Assembly (NCBI GenBank): GCA_029931535.1
Contig: JAQPZY010001414.1
Coordinates: 2,000,001 to 2,064,000, forward strand
Direction: 5' to 3'
Length of the DNA stretch: 64,000 bases
Source: Margaritifera margaritifera
Lineage: Eukaryota; Mollusca; Bivalvia; Unionida; Margaritiferidae
Under the pieces are notes generated by a model, which was given only the letters and a program-made list of their open reading frames with translations, was not told where the DNA came from and searched no databases. The position numbers and the translations under genes were made by a program. Of the stretch, positions 20,510 through 33,329 are shown one piece after another (position 1 is the stretch's first letter; every line of letters starts with the position of its first letter).

Positions 20510-20734
20510 ATCTATCTATTGTACTAAAACTGTTTCGCACTTGTAGATCGTAGAAACGCTTAGGGGTACCTCCTCTGTATTCTGATTGGGTGATAGAGTA
20601 CACGCCCTGACTGAAATATGTTATGTTACATGCGTTCTGATTGGTGGAAGCTCAAAGTCAGGTTCGATCTGGTCCTAGACTATATATAGAGGTGCGTTAG
20701 TCCCCTCTGTCATCTGTTTTCAAGACAAGCCAAG
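20510..20734. promoter_or_regulatory. Divergent promoter of the histone-like gene pair in element 2
   Basis: TATATATA at 20681-20688 lies 47 bases before ATG 20735. Inverted CCAAT boxes (GATTGG) lie at 20584-20589 and 20639-20644, the second 37 bases before the TATA box. The arrangement matches element 1 although the surrounding sequence has diverged, so these boxes appear to be under constraint. Confidence 0.6.
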
Positions 20735-20952
20735 ATGTGGACCAAGGTGGGGTCATCTACTATCATTTCCAGCATCCTGTTTGATCCACACTGCCTCATC
20801 CTGTGCCATCAATCAGGATCACGGACTCTGCGGTGTGGAAAAGAAGAGTGCACAATAAAAGACAAGAGTGCCTCAAGAGAGTATTGGTCTATGGGCCTGC
20901 AGTAAGGAAAAACTTACGAAGAAAAACAGTAGAGCGATGCCACCAGTGTTAG
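20735..20952 (+). pseudogene. Small basic gene of element 2, frameshifted
   Basis: It starts MWTKVGSSTIISSILFDP, clearly related to the element 1 protein, and then shifts frame near 20800. Fragments of the basic C-terminal half (VWKRRV, RRKTVERCHQC) lie in another frame and end at TAG 20950-20952, the same relative place as in element 1. Confidence 0.55.
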
Positions 20953-20970
20953 CCATCTTTTGTAAACACC

Positions 20971-21012
20971 CCAACGACCCTTTTCAGGGCCATCCAGATC
21001 TCTACGAAACAG
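20971..21012 (+). terminator. Histone-type 3' stem-loop (copy 5), within right TIR
   Basis: GACCCT-TTTC-AGGGCC (20976-20991) has five good pairs and one A-C mismatch. CCAAC precedes it and ATCCAGATC follows. The purine-rich CGAAACAGAGATAC lies about 12 bases after the stem. It is the start of the right terminal repeat. Confidence 0.7.
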
Positions 21013-21788
21013 AGATACTTCTCCATTATTGCCGAACTATGTGTGTATCTATGTGTTTGTTTGTGGGTTTGTCTTTGTCTATATTTTATCTTTAACAGCT
21101 AAAACTTAAACTCCCTCCTCCCTTTTCATAAGTGATAATATAGTGAGTGAGTAATTGTGTATTATTGTATGGTGAGCATTTCTACTCTTTTCGTGGTTGA
21201 AACTGTATACTTGTCTGTAGGCTGTGTTAATATTTGTACCCTGTTTTCTCCTTTCAACTCACTTCTATGATTGAAGGGGTTGTAACTGTGGTAGGGGAAT
21301 TTAGTTTTAGTTTTATTTATAAGCGGATTGTAGGAAAGTTATAATGGTTTTAGGGGTAGTAGGAAATTTGGTTTGCTTATAAGGGGTTAAACTTCCACTT
21401 TATCCACCTTCTTTTACATCCCACCATTTGTGTGAGTCACTATGGGTGTTGGTCAGTAGGTATGGGATGGGCGCTGGTCAGTAAGACGGTGTATTGATTG
21501 GTAGGTGTAGGTGTTGTTTAGTAATTGTTGGTGTTGGGCAGTAGTTCTGTGTGTTAGGAGGTGTCAGTGTTTTCTACATTACCTTTCCCTTTGTTCGTAT
21601 TCCGTCCAATCATGTTAAACCTATGGACAATTTAACATCACATGTTCCCTTGTCCGTATAGATTTCCATAATATTAATCATATGGGGTAATATTATTATT
21701 GTCCGTATAACGGACCATCGTGTTATTCCTATGAGCTAATATTAAATTCCTATTGTTCGTATATTGTCCCATTTAAAAATGGAGGTCT
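20975..21788 (-). repeat. Right terminal inverted repeat of element 2
   Basis: Inverted copy of 12724-13490. From inside to outside it has the hairpin, a low-complexity T/G-rich part, GTTGGTCAGTAGGT-type units (about 21450-21545) and CCGTATA/TGTCC units (about 21595-21780). A further CCGCATAGGGTCCC unit lies beyond the proposed end (about 21800-21815), so the true end could be up to 50 bases further right. Confidence 0.75.
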
Positions 21789-21892
21789 AATGTTAATTGC
21801 CCTTATCCGCATAGGGTCCCATTGGTCATAGTATCCCATACATTAACTGTCTATCTATCTATCACAGCAAACAGTCAATGTTTGTATTTCAG

Positions 21893-22028
21893 ACAGTGCG
21901 TGACCAATAAGGGTAGTTTCTACAACGAGCAGGAATATAATGAGTATGTGAAAAAACATCCAGGACAGGTGTATACTCTTGATGAACAGTGTCATCTCAT
22001 TAATGGGCCTAAATCTGTCTACTGTGGG
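21893..22028 (+). CDS. Metalloprotease, exon d: start of cysteine-rich domain
   Basis: The exon begins after TATTTCAG and ends before GTATGT. With the split codon it reads KQCVTNKGSFYNEQEY, then HPGQVYTLDEQCHLINGPKSVYCG. This is the ADAM cysteine-rich region that follows the catalytic domain in ADAMTS-like proteins (PGxxYxxDxQC). Phase matches the exon ending at 12308, so the intron containing element 2 is still spliceable in principle. Confidence 0.8.
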
Positions 22029-22037
22029 GTATGTACA

Positions 22038-22070
<33 letters not shown>

Positions 22071-24890
22071 CGTTCACGCGCGCATGTGCGCGTGCGTGGT
22101 CGCGTTCCCATCTATATAGTACAATAAGCGATGTCAACTTCTCAAATGATTTAACTCCGTTTTGCTCCTTGGTTAGCAGAATATCGGGTGGAAGACGGTC
22201 TGCTCAAAATTAAGTGGTATTTTATATGCTGTGAGTCGTAATTTTACAGGTATATGAATTTTTCACCGGTCTTGTATTTCTCCTGTCTGACACACTGACA
22301 GTGAATCACCTGTTGTAATATTCAGTAAGAATTACAATTCGTTTAGAAATACCAAACTTTTCCTAACTATTATGCTTTTGACGTAACAACACAGTGAGGT
22401 TTATTCTGAACAGAGTTTTTATAAGACCATCTGACGGATATCTTCCGATACCCAGGGCTGACGAACTCCACTTTTGAACTACACGAACAAGTTGCTCTCC
22501 GCCACTTGTTGTGCTGCGCCTCAATATTTTAGAGGCAGTATTTTGTTTGGAAATTAGAGCGGATGTAACCATGGTAGGGTGTTTGGAGTTTAAATATGAA
22601 AGAGTAACTGCCTAATAACCGAAGAATGCCAGAAATGGTTGTATTGCATGAAGCACAATAAATCGAAACCGATGAAAGTGACGCAATGAGTAGCTGCAGA
22701 TGAAAGTTTGTTAAGCTGACTTTTTCCCTGATGCAACCTTTGTGACCGGAAGTCAATAACCGCTTAACCATAGATCATAAGTATTACCACTCTAAGTCGA
22801 TGAGCTGTTGGTGTATGATGTAGTCCCCAGAAAATCAATATTATTTTTTATCTGATTTATCTTGGACGTTTTCTAACCACCGAAGAATGATGCTTGCATT
22901 CAATAGAAAGCAACATTAAGGCCTAAACAAAAATAAATTGATTATTGACTTCAGCCTCTTGGCTTTTGCTTAGGGTGACAAAGCAAGCAGGTGTGATTCA
23001 ATATGTTCAGGAAAGATCACTTGGACTAAACATCTCACTAGACCGTTCATTCAGATCCAACTACTTTTTTACAATATGCAACATAACTTATGCTGACTTT
23101 TTATATGTTGTGTGCTCGACATAAGTAAGATAGTCTTGGTTCATATGTCGTATAACCAATGAGCTGAATATTTTTTTTTTAAATAATGTAGAAAAGGAAA
23201 GTAATAGATAAGGAACTTAATTAATGTCGTGATACCTATAACTAATTCACATCTGGGTGCTAACTACTAGGAAGGATATGTCACATGCGCAGTATGACCG
23301 TTTTAAGCAGATTATCTCCCCTCACCTGGTCCCTGGTGCAAACTACAAACCATGCCCTAAACTGGTATCTTGCATTATTGAGTATGCAAAGCGGTACATG
23401 TAATACGTCAGACTCGTCATGTATTGCTTCCAACGACTTGTCTGAATAAAGAAGAATGGTTTAAAATGGCGTACTAAAATATATACAGTGCATTTTATAT
23501 TTTAATAGTTTTATAAGCTACCTTATGAAGGACTGAACATTAAAAAAAATACTATATTTGTAGTGCTTTTAGTATCACAGCACCAAGTTAAATGATAAAA
23601 AAAATCTACGAATCTTGGGCCACTGACCCTGTCCTATCCACTTTAAAATTGTTTTAACTATTTTGATAAAGAAAAACCTAGACGCCCGATATGACCTTCC
23701 ATCATCTTTAAAACCAAAAAGTCCACCAAGATGTGACCATTCAACATTTTTCACTTTTTTCGTGAAAACCCTAGGCCACTAACATATGATCCTACATCAG
23801 CTTGTATATTTCAGAAATCCCTAGACTACCTAGCTCAAACATGTGACCATCTGTCATTAAAAAATAACCTAGGATTCTAATAGACTGGTTCATGGGTATA
23901 AGCACAATAATATTTCATATTTTAGAAAAACGCAGAGGCAACTAGCAAACTGCTACTACGGTACAAATGTTTTAAAAAACCTCAAGTCACTATTTTTCAA
24001 ACTTTTGAAGACATTTAAAAGAATAAAGAAATTAGTAATATACTAAAGCTTCGAGGCTTTAAAAGTCGCATATTAACTCAGTAATAATATAACTAATTTC
24101 ACTTACAAAATTAAAACCAACTTCTTAAAGAATCTGGTTTAAATTGTATAAACGCATGAAACAGGTGACTATCATCTGGTGATTATGGGGATTAACACTG
24201 CACTGAAAATGAAATTTCATTCAATGCAATTTCGTATGAAGGCAAAGACACATAATAAATTAATGTAGAACAAAATGAACAGACACAATTAAAACGTCTT
24301 TTATTAATGTTGCTCCATTTAGTGCATAATTCTTTTTTTACAACGATGAAAATAAGGGTAGCAATTACATTCTCAGTACCAAGGTTGAAACACTTATTTT
24401 ATGCTATAAATATCACAATTGAATAACAATGGAAAATAAGAATAATAATTCGCATATATTATCAGTACCAATATACGAGTTTTGTCAGGAAGCTCTCCAT
24501 TTTACGGAAGGCTTCCTGATGAAACTTGTCTGAAGGCCTCTCAGAATTCTTGATATCTAGGTCAATCTCAGTAAGTAATGTGGACTCGGGTGTTGGGGTT
24601 TTTGGAAAAATTAAACACTTCAGAATTTACACCGGGCTCTACCCAACCAAAACAAGGCGTTGACTGTGTATCTGAAAAGATGCACAACAATAACCAATAT
24701 ATTGAAACAATTTATATATTATCAGTACCAATATATTGAAACAATTTTTACCATATAAATATCACCTTTGAACAGTGATGACAAATAAAGATATTAGTTC
24801 GCGTGCTTTTTAGTACAAGGCGTAGGATCATCTAAGACAATTCAGGATGAATCCACTATAGATTTTTAAAGCTATGATTATTTGGATGCA

Positions 24891-24990
24891 CGTAAACATA
24901 TTCAATTGAAGAAATAATACTCATTGTTGAAACAATACAATGTAAACATATTCAATTGAAGAAATAATACTCATTGTTGAAACAATAAAA
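24891..24990. repeat. 50-bp direct repeat, two copies
   Basis: Unit with TTCAATTGAAGAAATAATAC, copies starting at 24891 and 24941. Confidence 0.8.
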
Positions 24991-25023
24991 CGTAAACATC
25001 AGCAGTTATAGAATATACTTTCT

Positions 25024-25177
25024 GAGATTAGAGGTGAAACGTTTCAGATACCAGATACAATAAGGAAAAGATATTATCTCAAAGTAGTAAAATAACTAAT
25101 GAGATTAGAGGTGAAACGTTTCAGATACCAGATACAATAAGGAATTGATTTTATCTCAAAGTAGTAAAATAACTAAT
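25024..25177. repeat. 77-bp direct repeat, two copies
   Basis: Copies at 25024-25100 and 25101-25177, beginning GAGATTAGAGGTGAAACG, with only a few differences. Confidence 0.85.
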
Positions 25178-25930
25178 GAGGCGGGAAAGAATAGGAGAGA
25201 GAGAGAAATATTTACAACGTTGAGAAACGTTTACAGCTTAAAAGAGATCGCTTGCTGCAAGAAATATAAATTAGGAGATATACTAATTTAAATCCGAAAG
25301 TTCACATCAGTTTACAGGAGGCAATAAGAGAGATTTATACTTGTTCTTTCTCAGGGTCAACCTGACATTGTGAAAATTAGTGACATAAAGATACACAAAT
25401 TTTAATCTGTAAAGGTGCTGCTTTAACTTCAAGTTAGTCTCGGAATTAAACTCTACCGCCAAGTGATCAAGAGGATAAAAAGATACAAACGTTTCATTAC
25501 TCAATGAAGTTTATATAAATACTTCACAGTTAGTAATTTAACATGTATTAGATGATCTGTTTGACAATCCATACACTCAGTTTGCTCAAAAAATCATTGT
25601 GAATACTAAGTGAATCTTTGATAAAATTATTGACCTTTCTTTGAACATTGATACATTTAAACTAGTAATGGGTGGGACTTACACAGATTTTGCTTGAATG
25701 GATTAGGAACAAAAGAAGTTATGTCAATGTGGAAAAACCGAACCATGAGAAGTAATTTTTGTATGCAATCGAATCAATTGTAAAAGAAAAACGCTTTTGG
25801 AAAAGACCCACAAACACGAACAAAATAATTTTTAAGCAAGTACTACTGGTGATTAAATAGAAATTAACACGAAATCAAATGAGTAGGAACAACTAACAAT
25901 ACAAATTTTGAAAAAAAAATCTTGTTAAAC

Positions 25931-26140
25931 ATTCCTAATGATATTGACATTTTGTACAAGTTGACTTGTAAATTCCTATTGATATTGACACATTGTACAA
26001 TTTCATTGGAAATTCCTAATGATATTGACCTATTGTGCAAGTCCAGTGGAAATTCCTATTGATTTTGACACATTGTACAAGTTGACTTGAAAATTCCTAT
26101 TGATATTGACACATTGTACAAGTTCATTGGAAATTCCTAA
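25931..26140. repeat. 40- to 41-bp minisatellite, five copies
   Basis: Unit ATTCCTATTGATATTGACAC followed by ATTGTACAAG; starts at 25931, 25972, 26012, 26052 and 26093, with a partial copy at 26133. Confidence 0.85.
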
Positions 26141-27189
26141 AGACAAGCAACACTATCTAAATTAATAACATCTCGGAACCGAGAAACTTTTTCCCAATAA
26201 TTTTTCTTATCTCCACTACAAAATAAATTCAATAAAGAGACAAAAACACTAAGCCAACCGTAAAAATGGTGTTGTGCACATTGAAATGTAAAAGCAAGTA
26301 TATCATTCATTATCGAAATCTCAAGCCGTACTGTCAGTTAGGCTTGAAATTAACAAAAGTACATAAAGTTATGTTTTATAGTCAGTTACCTTGGCTGAAG
26401 TCATACATCTCGTTTGAGACAACAATCAACTAACGATTTAAAAAGGACTACTTGAAGTTGATAAACAACGCTGTTTTTTGGCAAACAAATGGAAAACTTT
26501 AGGAAAAGAATGAATATGAAAATATGTACAGATGAAATATTAGCAAAGACTATGTCATTTGCAAACAGAACTATCAAAGATGAGGACTTAGTTCTTGTGA
26601 GTATGGCAAACAAAAGATCAAACTCACTAAATCGATATGTAGAGGATTAACAGTGTTAGAGTTAAGGAAATGACTAATGTATGAGTTTGACTACAAGGTA
26701 AATTAACACTAATGTATTGATATAATGAAGAAACTTTTAAGTGATATAGATCAACTTTGTATCAATTTTGACACAAACATATGTTATGGCGACATGGAGG
26801 AAAACTTGTATGACACTAGTGATTACCAAAAGGGCAGCATCAATAACATTCGTAAAGTAAACAAGAATATTGTTGGTTTATTCAAGAATGAACATTCAGA
26901 CATTCAGTTAGATTGTTTGTAGGATTGAGGTAAAAAATGTATTCATTCAATATATGTCATGATCAGAAAAAGGTCTGCAAAAGTATAATGAATTGCGCCA
27001 TAAAAAAAAAGATGTATAAGGAATGCCTGTTAAACCATGAGGACAACTACCTACAAGTGACACTGATTATACAATCACGAGATGTAAACGATCCCAACTG
27101 CTAAAGTTATTCTGCCGTGTACTGATGATAAACGTTATATTTGTTGACAATGCATATACAACACCTAAAACAAGACGAAGAAAAACAAC

Positions 27190-27565
27190 GAAGTACTTCA
27201 ACTTGAGTATAGAAGATCTACAACAAAACTAAGAAAAACAACAAAGTACTTCAACTTGAGTGTAGAATATCTACAACAAAACTAAGAAAAACAACAAAGT
27301 ACTTCAACTTGAGTATAGAATATCTACAACAAAACTAAGAAAAACAACAAAGTACTTCAACTTGAGTATAAAACATCTACAACAAAACTAAGAAAAACAA
27401 ATGAATTAATTCAACTTGAGTATAAAACATCTACAACAAAACGAAGAAAAACAAATGAAGTAATTCAACTTGAGTATAAAACAGCTACAACAAAACGAAG
27501 AACAACAATCAAGTACTTCAACTTGAGTATAAAACATCTACAACAAAACAAAGAAAAACAGCTGA
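27190..27565. repeat. 53-bp minisatellite, seven copies
   Basis: Unit containing ACTTCAACTTGAGTATAGAA and CTACAACAAAACTAAGAAAA; copies start at about 27195, 27248, 27301, 27354, 27407, 27461 and 27515. Confidence 0.85.
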
Positions 27566-27800
27566 AGATAATATATCAGAAAAACCACCTAACAATACTG
27601 TAGCAGGAGGCCACACATGTATTTTATAAAATCATATATGATATTGAAAGTCAAATTAATCTTTTTCGATAAAAAGAATGTCTGATCTAGTTAAATTTGC
27701 AAGTGAAATAATTTGTTGCGCATCCTAAGGAAAAACTAGATTGGAATCAAAGGAGTACATTTCACATAACTCAGGTACAAAGTTAAATACATACTTAAGA

Positions 27801-27877
27801 ATGGCATAGCATGTTTCACACTACAGGCATGGTTGTAAAATGGCATAGCATGTTTCACACTACCGTCATTTTTGTAA
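27801..27877. repeat. 38-bp direct repeat, two copies
   Basis: Unit AATGGCATAGCATGTTTCAC, at 27801 and 27840. Confidence 0.8.
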
Positions 27878-29339
27878 AATGTTAGTTGATGCTTTGAAAT
27901 AGTCGTTAGATGATATAAACACATAGGAGGATGAGCCAGAAGATAACAAGCAACAAATACATCATGACATTCGATCCAAACATTGTTCATAAATCAGCAG
28001 AAACATTCAAGTCTCTGGAATAAATCAAGGAGCACATTCAATCAAGGCATTAAAGAAGGATCTCACGGTACACCAAAAAATATATACAAGAAAATAAATA
28101 ATTGCCAGCAATGTAAATATTTGATATCTGAAAATGATTCTGTCTTTTGCTTGGCAATTCAACCAAGGAGTGAAGAGTTGCATACAGCTCATGTGTCATT
28201 CATCACGGCTTTATGATTCCATCAAGCATCCAATAGCCTTAAGTACGGCTTTGTTAGAAAGAAAAAAAAGAAGAAGAAAAAAAAAGCAAGACTTGTTACG
28301 TTGCAACAACGTCGTTTTGGTTATACATTGAACTACTATTCATATACTTTTCCATTGCTGTACTGTAGTTACCAAGCTTATGGAGGCCACTATTTAACCT
28401 TCAGTTTTAGCTTTGGGTCATACAGTGAATTAGTAAACAAAGTCATAGCTTTTAAGATTGGGCTACGATACAAACTTACATTCAAAGAGATAATTAAACT
28501 GTTAATAGCCTGTAGGTTTAGCTGAGTTAATCAAGGACTATCTAATTATTAGTAATTTGCCAGCTGTTATGATTTCGCTATCGTAATTTTTGTTGTGTAG
28601 CTATTTATCCTACCATCAAATTTCTGAAGCAAGAACTATTTTGTGTCATGCATTCTGTCGCAGAATTTCTAATCCAGTTGTATTTGTTGTAATCAAACAA
28701 TTCACCATATCATTTGATAACAATACCTAATATTGTTATTATTCAGATGTAACCGTATAGAAATATTGCCGATTTTTTTTCATTTAGTTATTACAAATAT
28801 TCCAGTTGTGTCATCCCTAGGATGAACTCCACACCTTAATACCTACCCAGTTAGTTTTAGTCAATTTGCTTTTTGAATGATAGAATTTGACCATTTTTAG
28901 AATACTGACAATTACAAGAAAAAACAAAGAAGGAACAAAGTCGGCCCCGAGAGTCGCTAGAACTTGCGAATCCTATGCTACTAGGTGTGACTTTCGGTCG
29001 ATTCTGGAAAGGTCTCTTGCAATATAAAATCCAGTCATTTCATTCCAATGCAAATATTTTGAGATAATGCAGTTTTTTAATGTTTTGTCTTAGTTAGTGC
29101 TTAATATACATATAATAGTCTGGGTGTACTTGTAATAAATGCATTGGATTTCATTGAAAATGTAAAAAACGGAAGGAAATATATAGGGAACCTAATCGTA
29201 GTGATGCCTTGAGATTCGCAAACACCACATGATTAGCAAAAACCACATCTACAACTCTGAAACAAGTTCTTCTATCCCTAACGCCAGTTGCAGTTAAGGG
29301 TTGTTCTTTTAACCAAATGTAACAGGAAACGGATACAGA

Positions 29340-29420
29340 CTATAACTGGCGTCAGCGGGAATCGAACCCGGTTCGTCAGTTTCGCAATCATGGGAACATA
29401 ACACTAGATTAAAAGATTCG
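29340..29420 (-). repeat. tRNA-like segment, probably SINE or tRNA pseudogene
   Basis: On the minus strand GGGTTCGATTCCCGCTGAC is a good RNA polymerase III B box and T-arm. A full tRNA cloverleaf with anticodon stem is not evident upstream, so this is more likely a tRNA-derived SINE head or pseudogene than a functional tRNA. Confidence 0.4.
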
Positions 29421-29495
29421 ATTTAGCGTGACTGGATAGTTAGGTGGACTCGTACACCTTGAGGTATATGTCATTTTACTTTAAAAATATTTCAG

Positions 29496-29606
29496 TTTGT
29501 TCCTGCAGATATTTGTCACTTAATGAGGTGTTCGGATCCAGAAACGAACAGATGCAAGGAGGAATATTTAAGTGCAGCTACAGGAACCGAATGTGGAACC
29601 AACATG
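29496..29606 (+). CDS. Metalloprotease, exon e: cysteine-rich domain
   Basis: Using the acceptor TTTCAG at 29490-29495 the exon is in phase with the exon ending at 22028 and reads FVPADICHLMRCSDPETNRC, then AATGTECGTNM. The cysteine pattern (IC-x3-RC...C...GT-x-CG-x2-M) is the second half of the ADAMTS cysteine-rich region, normally followed by WC. The alternative acceptor at 29508 would put a stop in frame. The donor (ATG/GTAATC) leads directly into a TC repeat. The next recognisable exon (41768) does not follow in phase. Confidence 0.75.
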
Positions 29607-30320
<714 letters not shown>

Positions 30321-30324
30321 TAGT

Positions 30325-30480
30325 TAACCACGGTGACACAGTTGTTAGCCTTCCAAACGCGCGATCATAAGGATGCAAGTTCGAACTCTGCTCAGAACAG
30401 GCAGGTTGGGCAGCCACGGGGCGTCCTTTGGCAAGGCACTTCACGCCAATTGACTCTGCACGATATAACCTTTCATGTGT
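30325..30480 (+). repeat. tRNA-derived SINE
   Basis: Box A-like ACACAGTTGTTAGCC (30337-30351) and box B-like AGTTCGAACTC (30379-30389) form a tRNA-related head. The body has GGGCAGCCACGGGGCGTC and GGCAAGGCACTTCACGCC, the central motif shared by cephalopod and other mollusc SINEs. A full 3' tail was not delimited. Confidence 0.65.
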
Positions 30481-33300
30481 TGATGTCTTACCAAACAATT
30501 ACAAAAGACATTCGTTAGGAATTATTTATTTGTTAATTCGGATATTAATTAGTGAAACTTTAAAATCTGCAGTCTTTCCGATCTCTTATATAATTACAAC
30601 TCTGTGGTGATGATGATGATAATGATGATGATGACTATAATTATTCTATACTCTTGGTTATTTCAAATGTATGAAATTACAATTCGCCCAATTCAATCGA
30701 GAAATCAATAAATCGAGACAAGAGAAAATTAAAGAAATCCTTGTATTTTGCAGGCCAAAGTCGCAGTATGCCACACTCGAACATGCGTAAAATCGGAAAG
30801 GTTGAAGGATCTCCAACTGCCTATCTATATTATTCCCAGACAACTCATATCAAAACACGCTTATGAATTCAATATATCTATACCTGTATACTAATTTACA
30901 ATATTCACACGCATTTAAATGTTATTAAATGCAATTAACACTATATTCTTAATGAAATACTTTGAAGATTATATATATATTTATTGTATTTTTTTTCAAT
31001 ATCTGTGTACATTTGACACAGTGATCTAATTTCGTATATACTGCGGTTTCACTATGTTTCGATGGGTACCAATTTTCATAAATTTCTTGGTTGCTTCGAA
31101 CCACAAATTTAAAGACTCAACGAAACATCAACCACATACGATGCAGAAAATACTCCTGTGTTTTTTGTACATTTATAGATATTATAAATGTTCAACCCTT
31201 TCTTTATTTAAATTAATTGCTGTAATAAAACATTATCTTGTACATGTTTTCTTTTAATGTTATTTTAACTTCCTTGGAAAAAATATACCTGTCCGTACCA
31301 CTCACTGCCTAAATCAACGTGTTTTGAGATCCGTAAGGATGGAGTGGATATAGAACGAACATGAAGTATTTAATTATTAGTATCAATGAAAATGAAAGAA
31401 CGAATAATAAAACGACCTCAGAAAAGAATATTTAATGCTTATTTATATCATTCCTTCATTCAGGTGAAACTGCTGTCGAAAATATATGCACGGAAGGACT
31501 GAACTTACTTTATTCTCTGAAGTTCTATGTGATTTAAGATTTAAGCACATTCATGAGCCATCAGAATGAATAAATTACATCAAGCATATGTATTTTTCTT
31601 CTAACTACAGGCAGAAAACATTCCTGTTAAAATGCAAATCCTCCTTATTTATGAAAAAAACTATTGCTTGAAGCACAAGACCTAATGAAAAATTATATAG
31701 AGGACTAATCCTTATACTTCACTGATTTTCGGATATAACTACTGCATAAACGTGTCAATCGAGTCAATCAAGTCTCCTAGTAAAAACAAAAGTATGTCAG
31801 AATTACACATCTCAGCTTTTCGAAAGTCACAGATAATTAGATCCGATCTCTCAGACATTTTCCTACTATCTACAATTATCCATTCAGAATGAATCGACGT
31901 ACGTTTTAATTATTGAAGGTCCACTGATAAAGTACATTGATCTCGATCAGTGAAGTCTTCTTTTTTCTTTCTTGGTTTCTATGACCTGTTTTGCACATCA
32001 GTGGAAGTGTGATTTAAGTTCTTCTGTGTATTATTTGTTTACTGCCAAGTCTAATGGATGGAGTTTGTTTGTATACCAGGCAGTCATAAGCAAATGAGTG
32101 ATGCCATTGTCTTTCAGTTTAGCAAGCATCTTCCCACTTATAAGGATTAGACCACTAAATCATTTTTCGTAGACGCTTCAGAAAATAAAACTTTATGCAC
32201 TAGACGACCCTGTACAAATCGCACCAACTTCTTGATTTCAGTAAGTAAAAACTTACTGAACTATCAAAATAATATGCTTTGGAGCATTTTCTTGAGATAA
32301 TCTCCCTTAAACCGTCTCCAAGTCACAGTTTAGTAGTTAAGAACAAATATGTCCTGGGCCCCTAGATATGTTATGAGTCATTTTTGGAGGGTGTCTGGGC
32401 TTTTTAAAAAAAACTAAATGCCCCAAAACACTTTTTTAAAAACACTTATTTGACTAAAATCTACTTATTTAGACTTTAATCCTAACTATTTTTACCATGT
32501 TTGCTTTGCAGTAGATCTGAAAAATTTGGGTTACAACACTAAGGTGCGGTTGTGAAAATTTTACGAAAAATCATAGGCCACTGGTCATCCCAATTGTTTT
32601 TGAAAAATCTCATTATATGTTCTGAGCCACTCACATATTTGGTGACCAATTTTTGGAGGATTTCTGGTCAATTTGAGAAAGAAAAAAATGACCCAAAATC
32701 CTGAGGTCGCCTCGTTTTATTTTGGAAATAAACCCTAGGTCGCGTAGATTAGCTCGTACCCTTTTACCTCGAATTATTTAAACATAAAATCTTTTTATCC
32801 CGGATTTGATGAGTCTTTGCCTTTAATCGTTATGAAACTTGTACATAAATCGTGGAATTATTATTTAGAAAGAAGACAAGTAGCACGTCTTATCCTTGTT
32901 CTACAACCAAATTAGTGCACTAGCTGATACAGGGATATCATGTCTACACAACGAGATGAAGATATATTATACAGCTTCGGCCTATTTTACATACATGTCA
33001 TTAAACATTTTTGATAATTACTCTTAAAAGTGTATACCAAAAAGCCCTAGAACAGATATAGAGCAGGATGTGATATGAAAATTTTGCAACATCAATTAAA
33101 GTGGGCAGTATGGATCTGCAATAGTAGGATGTGGATTAAGTTATTGACATTTATATCTTGGAGATGGGTTAGCAACATCAATATATGTTTCACATGTATT
33201 TCCAAATCAAAAATATTCTATCCAAATGCTAAATACCGTTACGCACTGGTCAATATTTTAATCCAACCAACAACAGCATCAATCTAAAATAATCTGACAT
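30481..33300 (+). other. AT-rich intron, no gene recognised
   Basis: Contains a short TGATGA repeat (30606-30635). A degenerate stretch at 32400-32760 (AGGCCACTGGTCATCC, GAGCCACTCACATATTTGG) is similar to 23600-24000. Small ORFs at 31054 and 33075 have no support. Confidence 0.5.
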
Positions 33301-33329
33301 AATATATAATAACCTTTATATTTCTCCTA

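Larger units (their letters stand above)
12724..21788. mobile_element. Element 2: Polinton-like element with terminal inverted repeats, about 9.1 kb
   Basis: The two ends are inverted copies. AGGTTTCCATTTTAAAATGG at 12724 corresponds to the reverse complement of the sequence ending GGAGGTCT at 21788, and similarity continues for roughly 0.8 kb inwards. The ends begin with AG, as in Polintons, and the flanking six bases (TATATT left, AATGTT right) match at four of six positions, suggesting a decayed 6-bp target duplication. Inside are a broken family B polymerase, a zinc-knuckle relic, a coiled-coil gene and a small basic gene in the same order as in element 1. No capsid or integrase gene is seen, so this may be a reduced or non-autonomous copy. 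It sits in an intron of the metalloprotease gene. Confidence 0.8.
22029..29495 (+). other. Long intron with several minisatellites
   Basis: A GT repeat follows the donor site (22039-22070). The rest is AT-rich and without supported genes. It contains the direct repeats listed separately at 24891, 25024, 25931, 27190 and 27801. A degenerate stretch at 23600-24000 repeats a motif like CTAGGCCACTAAC and resembles 32400-32760. A 65-codon ORF at 26725-26922 (DIDQLCINFDTNICYGDMEE) has no recognised match. Confidence 0.5.

Noticed and set aside
20868..21095. 75-codon plus ORF over the end of the basic gene and the hairpin
   Set aside because: It reads through the hairpin into the terminal repeat and is out of frame with the conserved end RCHQC; treated as a shadow.
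22031..22213. ORF after exon d
   Set aside because: Translation of a GT repeat past a good splice donor; intronic.
29340..29420. Functional tRNA gene
   Set aside because: Only the T-arm/B box is convincing; acceptor and anticodon stems cannot be paired by eye.
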